From: Candidatus Poseidoniaceae archaeon
Lineage (GTDB): Archaea; Thermoplasmatota; Poseidoniia; Poseidoniales; Poseidoniaceae
DNA length: 10,704 bases
Assembly (NCBI GenBank): GCA_013329355.1
Contig: DUKK01000215.1
Span: 1-10,704 of the forward strand
Direction: 5' to 3'
The notes beneath the pieces are model-generated. The model searched no databases, was not told the DNA's origin, and saw only the letters and a program-made list of their open reading frames with translations. How positions within the stretch are numbered: the stretch's first letter is position 1; every line of letters begins with the position of its first letter. Of the stretch, positions 1 through 6,053 are shown piece by piece. The translations under genes were made by a program, and so were the position numbers.

Positions 1-197
1 TTTTGAATACCCAATCTTTCTATGTATGACAATAATTCGGTTTTCTCGGCAATGGTTGGGTTTCTAGCACTGGGGCTTTGTAATCCATCCCGCAATGTCT
101 CATCATCAAACCACACGCCATGTGGGTGGTTAGCTGGATTACGCGTTATTTCGTAATCGATAACATTCCAATCGTAAATCAACTTACTACTATCCAT
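1..197 (-). CDS. DRE-TIM metallolyase, LeuA/HMGL-like family (3' part missing)
   Basis: Only the first 65 codons are in the window; the gene runs off the left edge. Reading from the ATG at 197, residues 31-40 are DDETLRDGLQ, the signature at the start of the TIM barrel in 2-isopropylmalate, homocitrate and citramalate synthases and HMG-CoA lyase. Arg36 is the expected catalytic arginine and Asp37 the first divalent-metal ligand. The family condenses an acyl-CoA with a 2-oxoacid, or runs the reverse cleavage; the substrate cannot be told from this fragment. The LQS form, rather than the LeuA consensus GEQ, argues against a plain LeuA. A GGAG sits 9 bases before the ATG. The frame is also open upstream as far as a GTG at 272 that overlaps the gyrA stop, so up to 25 more residues are possible. 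Same strand as gyrA, 71 bases downstream, with no evident terminator: probably the third gene of the gyrase operon. Family call firm, exact function open. Confidence 0.75.
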   Translation of the reverse strand, partial: MDSSKLIYDWNVIDYEITRNPANHPHGVWFDDETLRDGLQSPSARNPTIAEKTELLSYIERLGIQ

Positions 198-268
198 AAG
201 TGTCAACTCCAGCGCTTCGGTTGATTCAACCACATTCGTTATGCAATTTGAATCCGTCGATAGTAACG

Positions 269-3031
269 TCACTCTTCCTCGAGCGAATCTGATTGCTGGG
301 CTGCGGCAAATTCTTCTCTACTAATTACACCATCACCGTCAGCATCTATAGAATCAAACTGATCTTCTTCAAGCAGTTCAGCTGGCAGCCTTGCAGTAAA
401 TATGATTTCGTCTGTGTATCCATCGCGAGTCTTGTTTCTCAATTCCATAATTCTCGTCCCTTTGGATTTCTTAGTTTTGGTGTCCTTAGTTTGGCCTGTC
501 ACAATTCTTATCATCATGCCCTTTTTGGTCAAAATAAACAGATTATCGCCAAGGTCTGGAATGTGCTTAGCCGAGATTATTTTGTCATCATCGTCGATTT
601 TCATGGTGAATGCACCTTTAGCACCGGGGCGAGTTTTCCTATATCCGTCGGTCTTAAACATCGGCTCATTGGTATCTTTGTGAAGCTTGTGAGTGCCATC
701 CTGGTTCAATATTGGCAATCTTTCTGCAGTACCTAATCGGCTACGCTTTGCCATACCATTTTTGGTAATCGTGAGTATATTTGTTTCAGGATTTGCAGTT
801 GCAATCATGGATACTACATGCCCACCATCTGCACCCTTCCGATTTCCGGTCTTGATGCCGTATACTCCCCCGGATACCCTGCCTGACGATCTTATTCCTG
901 CGCACGCAAAACGGCTGGCGAAGCCGGTACTGGAAATCATGACTATGTCAGCATCGTCGGTGCCCGAGCGAACATTCACCAGCGAATCGCCGTCTAGTTT
1001 AAATCTCAGAGCATACTTACCATTCCTGTTGATTCTGACGTATTCCTCGAGTTTAGTTTTCTTGATTAGCCCCATTCTAGTAGCAAACAAGAGATAGTTA
1101 CCAGCTGGATTATCCAATAATTCTCTGGTTATGGGAAGTATTGAGACGATGTTTTCATCGTCTCGCAAACTCTCTAGCAAGTTTCGAATGTGACTACCGC
1201 GTGATAATCTGCTTCCTAGTGGTGTCTCCCAGGCTTTCAACCCGTATACTCTGCCTTGGTCAGTAAAAATTAGTAATCGGTCTTTGCTGAAACAGGTGAT
1301 TATCAATTGTGGAGTGTCCTCTTGCTTGGTGGTGACACCTTTCAGACCTTTGCCACCCCTATTCTGTACTCTGAAAGCTTCAACTGGTAGATGCCTGATG
1401 TAATTATCTTCACTGAGTGTAATTGCGATTGCTCGCTCTTCAATTAAATCTTCACGATCCATCGACAACGGCATTGGGTCGATATATGACCGTCTCTCAT
1501 CCCCGTGTTTCTCGACCATGTCGGCCAATTCCTGCAGCAGAATAGTCAGTCGTCTGAGTCTTGACGATATGATGTCACTCAAATCTGCGATTTTGGTTTG
1601 CAATTCGCGATACTCATTCTGCACCTTCTCTACATCTAGTCTACTTAGTTGATACAGCCTTCGCTCGGCAATGGCCTTAGCTTGTGGTTCAGTAAAATCA
1701 AATGGCGGTATGTTAGGGAAGTTCTCATCGCCCTTTAGGATACTTTCAAACTGCTCTCTGGAAGCACTGCCTTTACCCACCTCAATGACATCATCTATTC
1801 GATCTTGAGCCTTTACAAGGCCTTCAAGAATATGAGCCCTAGCCTCTGCCTTTTGCAACTCAAATTTCGCTCTGCGTTCAATAACTGACTCTCGATGTTG
1901 GACGTATGTGTGTAGCATCACTGGCAGGGTGAGCAATACTGGCCTGCCGTCTAGGATACCCATCATATTCGCAGAGTAAGATTCCTGCAAGCGGCTTGAC
2001 TTATACAATTGATTTAACACAGCATTAGGGTCGGCATTATTCTTGACCTCAATGACTACTCTAATTCCTTCTTTTGATGACTCATCACGAATATCTCTTA
2101 TGCCAACTACAGTGCCTTTTGTTACTAAATCAGCTATTTGAACAAGCATATCTGCCTTCTTTACTTGATATGGAATTTCATGAATTATTATTCGCTTACC
2201 GTTGGAATCATCGAGGACATCACACTTCGACCTCACGTGGAATCGCCCCTTTCCAGATGTATACATGTCGTATATTCCATCAACCCCATGAATTCCTGCT
2301 CCAGTCGGGAAATCTGGGCCCTTAACGTGCTCCATATATTGTTCTATAGAAATTGATGGCATGCTATTTGAATCCACACCCTCATCAATTATTGCGCTGA
2401 CATGGAGATTGACTGCACCAGCGACCTCGCTGAGATTGTGAGGTGGTATTCGAGTAGCCATACCAACGGCAATACCATCACTGCCGTTGAGAATTAAATT
2501 AGGTAAACGGGATGGTAATACGGTCGGTTCTTGCTCTGAGTCATCGAAGTTTGCCTGAAAGTCAACCGTGTTTTTGTCGATGTCTTCTAACATATGCTTG
2601 GAAATCTTATCAAGGCGGCTTTCAGTGTAACGCATTGCTGCTGGGGGGTCACCATCTATTGATCCAAAATTGCCCTGACCGTCAACAAGCGGGTAACGCA
2701 GGGAAAAGTCTTGAGCCATCCTGACCATTGTGTCGTAGATTGACTGGTCTCCATGGGGGTGATATTTACCCATAACCTCACCCACTGAGCGGGCAGATTT
2801 GCTGAATTTCTTGTCGGATGTGTGACCTCCTTCATGCATCCCATACAATACTCTACGGTGAACTGGTTTCAATCCGTCTCTAGCGTCAGGCAGCGCTCTC
2901 CCAATAATCACCGACATTGCATAATTAATGTAAGATGTCTTCAACTCGTCGTTCAGTGGCTGATTTAGCAAGTTTCCTTGCACCGTTGCCTGGCCGTCTT
3001 CATCGGTTGTGTCATTTTCCTCAGATGTCAA
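269..3031 (-). CDS. gyrA: DNA gyrase subunit A with a C-terminal EF-hand
   Basis: Breakage-reunion subunit of gyrase, which with GyrB introduces negative supercoils using ATP. Residues 30-520 are the winged-helix, tower and coiled-coil part: YAMSVIIGRALPDARDGLKP at 37-56, HPHGD at 91-95 and AAMRYTE at 131-137, with catalytic Tyr135 next to Arg134. Residues about 535-880 are the DNA-wrapping beta-pinwheel. It has a GyrA box variant QNRGGKG at 556-562 and five weaker box-like segments near 609, 668, 715, 799 and 855, fitting six blades; this marks gyrase rather than topoisomerase IV. At 920 residues it is longer than E. coli GyrA (875), partly from an insertion near 770-798. The last 40 residues hold a canonical EF-hand loop (896-907) instead of a plain acidic tail. 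The residue matching E. coli Ser83 is Gln96; Asp87 is kept as Asp100. The start is TTG; it is the only start that keeps the whole N-terminal domain and it has an excellent Shine-Dalgarno sequence. Overlaps gyrB by 11 bases. Confidence 0.97.
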   Translation of the reverse strand: MTSEENDTTDEDGQATVQGNLLNQPLNDELKTSYINYAMSVIIGRALPDARDGLKPVHRRVLYGMHEGGHTSDKKFSKSARSVGEVMGKYHPHGDQSIYDTMVRMAQDFSLRYPLVDGQGNFGSIDGDPPAAMRYTESRLDKISKHMLEDIDKNTVDFQANFDDSEQEPTVLPSRLPNLILNGSDGIAVGMATRIPPHNLSEVAGAVNLHVSAIIDEGVDSNSMPSISIEQYMEHVKGPDFPTGAGIHGVDGIYDMYTSGKGRFHVRSKCDVLDDSNGKRIIIHEIPYQVKKADMLVQIADLVTKGTVVGIRDIRDESSKEGIRVVIEVKNNADPNAVLNQLYKSSRLQESYSANMMGILDGRPVLLTLPVMLHTYVQHRESVIERRAKFELQKAEARAHILEGLVKAQDRIDDVIEVGKGSASREQFESILKGDENFPNIPPFDFTEPQAKAIAERRLYQLSRLDVEKVQNEYRELQTKIADLSDIISSRLRRLTILLQELADMVEKHGDERRSYIDPMPLSMDREDLIEERAIAITLSEDNYIRHLPVEAFRVQNRGGKGLKGVTTKQEDTPQLIITCFSKDRLLIFTDQGRVYGLKAWETPLGSRLSRGSHIRNLLESLRDDENIVSILPITRELLDNPAGNYLLFATRMGLIKKTKLEEYVRINRNGKYALRFKLDGDSLVNVRSGTDDADIVMISSTGFASRFACAGIRSSGRVSGGVYGIKTGNRKGADGGHVVSMIATANPETNILTITKNGMAKRSRLGTAERLPILNQDGTHKLHKDTNEPMFKTDGYRKTRPGAKGAFTMKIDDDDKIISAKHIPDLGDNLFILTKKGMMIRIVTGQTKDTKTKKSKGTRIMELRNKTRDGYTDEIIFTARLPAELLEEDQFDSIDADGDGVISREEFAAAQQSDSLEEE
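311..346 (-). other. EF-hand calcium-binding loop in the GyrA tail
   Basis: GyrA residues 896-907 read DADGDGVISREE. This fits the canonical 12-residue EF-hand loop at every position: Asp at 1, 3 and 5, Gly at 6, Ile at 8, Ser at 9 and Glu at 12, followed by Phe. The segment before (LLEEDQFDSI) and after (EEFAAAQQ) can form the E and F helices. Only one EF-hand is visible, whereas these motifs usually work in pairs. The loop is in frame with the pinwheel and ends 13 codons before the stop. Calcium binding is inferred, not shown. Confidence 0.9.
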
Positions 3032-4970
3032 GGTTAGTCACCTCCTTGGCATGCTTTTCAATAAAATGCCGCCGGTCTGGGACATCCTCTCCCATCAGTA
3101 TCTCAAACATCCGGTCGGAATCTTCTGCATCCGCTACAGTAACTTTCAACATTGTTCGAGTTTCAGGATTCATTGTCGTATTCCATAACTGTTCGGGGTT
3201 CATTTCACCCAGACCTTTGTATCGCTGAATCCCAATCTTTGCGTTGGGATTATCGATTTTCATTTCGTCAATAATTCTGTCCCGCTCCTCATCGGTAAAG
3301 GCATATTTACTGTTGCGTCCTTTTGTCACTTGATACAGTGGGGGCTGAGCGATGTAAACATAGCCTTCTACAATTGCCCGCTTCATGAACCGCCAAAGGA
3401 AAGTCAACATCAGCGTTCTAATGTGTGCGCCATCGACATCTGCATCAGTCATGATGATAATTTTCCGATAGCGTAACTTTTCTGGGTTGAATGAGCTTTC
3501 GTCCTCTTCATCGTTGCCAACGCCGGCGCCAAATGCTCTGATTATAGTCTGAATCTCATTGTTTTGGAAAACTTTTGCGACGTTTCTACGTTGCCGCTCA
3601 ACATTCAATATTTTTCCTCTGAGGGGCAGTATCGCCTGTATCCTCCTGTCTCGACCAGTCTTGGCAGAACCACCTGCTGAATCTCCTTCGACTAGATAGA
3701 TTTCACATTCGCTCGGGTCTCTGGATTGGCAGTCTGCAAGTTTGCCCGGTAGTCCGCCTCCTTCGAGTACACCTTTTCTTCTGGTCAAATCTTTAGCCTT
3801 TCTTGCCGCTTCTCTGGCTTTAGATGCCAGCACTGCTTTATCGACAATTAATTTAGCCATGGATGGGTTTTCTTCGAAATACTCACCCAACTTTTCATAG
3901 ACCACTGTCTCAACGATGCTTGAAACCTCACTACTTACCAATTTATCTTTAGTTTGTGATGAAAAAGACGGGTCTGGATGTTTCACACTAACAACAGAGG
4001 CGAGCCCCTCTCTGACATCCTCTCCAGACAGTGAATCTCCTTTGAGCAGATTTTTCTTCTTTGCGTACGCATTTACACTTTTTGTCAATGCTCCTCGGAG
4101 GCCAGATAAGTGTGTCCCTCCATCCTTATTTCTGATAATATTTGTATAGCACAATATAGATTCACTGAACGCATCTGACCATTGTAGGGCTAAGTCAACA
4201 GTTACAGTTCCTACCTCGATTTCTCGCTCACCGGTAATTAGAATCACGTCCTTGTGCAGTACCTGGCGATGATTGTTTATTTGTGAGACAAACTCTCCAA
4301 TCCCACCCTCGTAATGGTGATTACTAACGTGGGGTTCATCGCTACGATGATCTGTTATGACTATCTCGAGACCGGCATTAAGAAACGCCGTTTCTTTCAG
4401 CCGAGTGTCTATCTGCTCGAATTCGAACTCGGTTATGTTAGTGAAGATTGAAAGGTCTGGTTTGAAAGTTATCTGCGTGCCGGTATCATCACACTCGCCT
4501 GTTACGCTTAGCGGCGAAACAGGGACGCCTTTTTCGAAGGTTTGTTCGTGAGTTTTACCATCGCGATGGATAGTAACTTTCATCCATTCTGAGACTGCGT
4601 TAACAGCCGATACACCAACGCCGTGAAGTCCTCCTGAAACTTTGTATGAACTATTATCGAATTTTCCCCCTGCGTGCAGCTTTGTCATAATTACCTCGGC
4701 GGCTGAAATATTGAATTCTTGGTGCATACCAACCGGAATTCCCCTGCCAAAGTCTCTCACAGACAGCGTCCCTCCTGCATTGATATCAACCTCGATTTTG
4801 TTGTTATATCCAGCGAGGTGTTCGTCAACGGAGTTGTCAACGACCTCCCAGATGCAATGGTGAAGTGCAGAACCATCATGTGGATCGCCAATGTACATAC
4901 CTGGCCGTTTCCTCACTGCTTCAAGGCCTTCCAAGACCTGAATGCTAGATGCGCTATAATCGTCACTCAT
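3021..4970 (-). CDS. gyrB: DNA gyrase subunit B
   Basis: ATPase and metal-binding subunit of gyrase, partner of the GyrA encoded just downstream. The GHKL ATPase domain has EVVDNSVDE (Glu42, Asn46), DFGRGIP (Asp73), GGLHGVG at 113-119 and the QTK loop at 340-342. Arg136 and Thr165 fall at the same numbers as the aminocoumarin-contact residues of E. coli GyrB, so novobiocin binding looks preserved. The TOPRIM domain has EGDSAGG (Glu428) and DADVDG (Asp509, Asp511, Asp513), the metal-binding set for strand cleavage. The C-terminal QRYKGLGEMNPEQLW (582-596) is the typical GyrA-contacting tail. At 649 residues it is the short type, lacking the roughly 170-residue insertion of enterobacterial GyrB. 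The ATG at 4970 has a strong Shine-Dalgarno sequence 5 bases upstream. The stop lies 11 bases inside gyrA, which suggests coupled synthesis of equal subunit amounts. No frameshift or missing key residue seen. Confidence 0.98.
   Translation of the reverse strand: MSDDYSASSIQVLEGLEAVRKRPGMYIGDPHDGSALHHCIWEVVDNSVDEHLAGYNNKIEVDINAGGTLSVRDFGRGIPVGMHQEFNISAAEVIMTKLHAGGKFDNSSYKVSGGLHGVGVSAVNAVSEWMKVTIHRDGKTHEQTFEKGVPVSPLSVTGECDDTGTQITFKPDLSIFTNITEFEFEQIDTRLKETAFLNAGLEIVITDHRSDEPHVSNHHYEGGIGEFVSQINNHRQVLHKDVILITGEREIEVGTVTVDLALQWSDAFSESILCYTNIIRNKDGGTHLSGLRGALTKSVNAYAKKKNLLKGDSLSGEDVREGLASVVSVKHPDPSFSSQTKDKLVSSEVSSIVETVVYEKLGEYFEENPSMAKLIVDKAVLASKAREAARKAKDLTRRKGVLEGGGLPGKLADCQSRDPSECEIYLVEGDSAGGSAKTGRDRRIQAILPLRGKILNVERQRRNVAKVFQNNEIQTIIRAFGAGVGNDEEDESSFNPEKLRYRKIIIMTDADVDGAHIRTLMLTFLWRFMKRAIVEGYVYIAQPPLYQVTKGRNSKYAFTDEERDRIIDEMKIDNPNAKIGIQRYKGLGEMNPEQLWNTTMNPETRTMLKVTVADAEDSDRMFEILMGEDVPDRRHFIEKHAKEVTNLDI
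3038..3047 (-). promoter_or_regulatory. Shine-Dalgarno site for gyrA, inside gyrB
   Basis: On the minus strand this reads AAGGAGGTGA, a near-complete match to the anti-Shine-Dalgarno end of archaeal 16S rRNA (AUCACCUCCU). It ends 6 bases before the TTG codon at 3031 and lies wholly inside the last codons of gyrB. It decides the gyrA start, since TTG alone would be a weak choice, and points to translation coupled to the end of gyrB. Confidence 0.85.
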
Positions 4971-4975
4971 TAGAT

Positions 4976-4983
4976 ATCACCTC
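4976..4983 (-). promoter_or_regulatory. Shine-Dalgarno site for gyrB
   Basis: The minus strand reads GAGGTGAT, matching the anti-Shine-Dalgarno sequence over 8 bases, and ends 5 bases before the gyrB ATG. It supports that ATG over any alternative start. The neighbouring aroD and the 6050-7144 gene show no comparable site. Confidence 0.8.
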
Positions 4984-5025
4984 GGGGTTTGAATTTCAAT
5001 AAAATTTTAACCTGGTTTTTTTCCT

Positions 5026-5036
5026 GATATTTATTG
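5026..5036 (-). promoter_or_regulatory. possible TATA box for the gyrBA operon
   Basis: The minus strand reads CAATAAATATC, resembling an archaeal TATA element. If transcription starts about 26 bases downstream, near 5003, the leader before gyrB would be about 30 bases and would hold the Shine-Dalgarno site. A second AT-rich stretch at 5000-5010 could serve instead. This is pattern matching only. Confidence 0.4.
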
Positions 5037-5087
5037 GCGAAATCACCGCATAAAATGGCCGCTATGATACGAAACTCGGAACTCAAA

Positions 5088-5118
5088 ACCCCTACCTTTA
5101 AGGATTAGAGAAGGGGGT
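5088..5118. repeat. imperfect inverted repeat between gyrB and aroD
   Basis: ACCCC at 5088-5092 can pair with GGGGT at 5114-5118. Inside lies a small palindrome, CCTT-T-AAGG (5095-5103). The element sits in the middle of the 285-base divergent intergenic region, whose remainder shows no open frame of note. It could be an operator for either promoter or a leader hairpin for aroD; it may also be chance. A stem this short is weak evidence. Confidence 0.3.
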
Positions 5119-5125
5119 ATTTTAA
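5118..5125 (+). promoter_or_regulatory. possible TATA box for aroD
   Basis: TATTTTAA on the plus strand is the best TATA-like word upstream of aroD, but it would give a leader of roughly 110 bases. Another candidate is TTATTTA at 5166-5172, giving about 60 bases. There is no clear TATA element at the distance needed for a leaderless transcript from the ATG at 5256. Low confidence. Confidence 0.25.
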
Positions 5126-5255
5126 CATAGTGGAAAATGCCAGATTTAGGCAGCAAGTTTACCACTTATTTACGCCTTTCAAATTGTGATTATGGACTAT
5201 TCATGAAGCATTATCCAGCCGTGAGCATTAAGAGTACTTGCAAATTGGGCAAAGC

Positions 5256-6053
5256 ATGGCAGAACCAAAAGTGTGTGTCACGCTAGAAGCAATCACCGTT
5301 GAAGAGATGATTGATGAAGCGACTAGAGCCAACATTGCTGGTGCTGATTATGTCGAGGTGAGATTCGATAAGTTATACTTGAACAAGCCTGAGCCAATTA
5401 TTATGGTAAATGATGATGGTGAAGAATATTCCAAAGTGCCCCCGATTGAAGAGTGGGGAGTCAAAGATTTTGACGAAATTGACGTCGAAAAATCAATTGC
5501 CACGCTCAAGGAGGGTATTCCAGTCCCTGTAGTCTTCACCACACGTGCTGTGCGAGAGGGCGGATTCTTTGCTGGGACTGAAGAAGAAAGATTGCAAATT
5601 CTTGAGCAAGGCATTAAATCTGAGGTGAGCTTTATTGACCTAGAATTATCTATAGAGAGTAAAGCAAGAGATAAATTAGTCACACTGGCCAGTGGTACAG
5701 GGTGTAAGGTTATTGCCTCTATCCATGAGACCAAATCAACTCCAAACGCTGATGAAATTGTTACCATAGTAAAGGACAATTCCTTACAGGGTGATATAGT
5801 CAAGTTCTGCTCCACGGTTAGTAACCATCAGGATGCACTACAAATCTTCCAAGCGGCAAATTCTCTGGTTGGTCAAGACTCAACTCACTCTTTGATGGGA
5901 CTCGGCAACGGCGGCGACTGGGTCAGGCTACATGCCCCAGTTCTTGAACAGGCGATTGTTTATGCCACCATGATGAATCACTTCCGTCTATCAGATCGCG
6001 GGCTAATAAATGTCAGAGATTTGAGAGACGCGTGGGCACTTATGGAATACTAA
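5256..6053 (+). CDS. aroD: 3-dehydroquinate dehydratase, type I
   Basis: Converts 3-dehydroquinate to 3-dehydroshikimate, the third step of the shikimate pathway, by a Schiff-base mechanism in the cytoplasm. Counting from the ATG at 5256 (265 residues), the family landmarks are KVCVTLEA at 5-12, EVRFD at 34-38 (substrate-binding Glu34 and Arg36), VFTTR with Arg97, SIHETKSTP with catalytic His157, and DIVKF with Schiff-base Lys183. Arg224 in WVRL matches the substrate-carboxylate arginine. Two departures are visible: an acidic insertion of about 30 residues at 43-80, and SDRGLI at 246-251 where the bacterial enzyme has the lid motif SAPGQI, so the usual Gln is Leu250. An in-frame TTG at 5238 would add six residues; I prefer the ATG because family members start close to the first beta strand. 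Neither start has a Shine-Dalgarno site. Divergent from gyrB; its stop overlaps the convergent neighbour by 4 bases. No other shikimate gene is in the window. Confidence 0.93.
   Translation: MAEPKVCVTLEAITVEEMIDEATRANIAGADYVEVRFDKLYLNKPEPIIMVNDDGEEYSKVPPIEEWGVKDFDEIDVEKSIATLKEGIPVPVVFTTRAVREGGFFAGTEEERLQILEQGIKSEVSFIDLELSIESKARDKLVTLASGTGCKVIASIHETKSTPNADEIVTIVKDNSLQGDIVKFCSTVSNHQDALQIFQAANSLVGQDSTHSLMGLGNGGDWVRLHAPVLEQAIVYATMMNHFRLSDRGLINVRDLRDAWALMEY

Noticed and set aside
293..1097. Three plus-strand open frames of 93-147 codons opposite gyrA
   Set aside because: They lie entirely antisense to a clear gyrA reading frame, have no domain signature and no ribosome site; typical shadow frames.
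269..4970. ParE/ParC (topoisomerase IV) instead of gyrase
   Set aside because: The GyrA box (QNRGGKG) and a full six-blade pinwheel are present, and the pair is arranged as a gyrBA operon.
5064..5108. Short plus-strand ATG frame of about 14 codons in the intergenic region
   Set aside because: Too short, no ribosome site and no sign of a leader-peptide function such as repeated regulatory codons.
4971..5255. Possible replication origin beside the gyrase genes
   Set aside because: In bacteria gyrB often lies near oriC, but there is no Orc1/Cdc6 or DnaA gene here and no set of repeated origin-box elements in the intergenic region.
5238..5255. TTG at 5238 as the aroD start
   Set aside because: It adds only QIGQS before the Met, has no Shine-Dalgarno site, and the ATG at 5256 fits the usual family N-terminus better; it cannot be fully excluded.
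5348..5815. Minus-strand open frame of 155 codons inside aroD
   Set aside because: Antisense to the catalytic core of AroD, with Ser/Thr-rich low-information content; a shadow frame.
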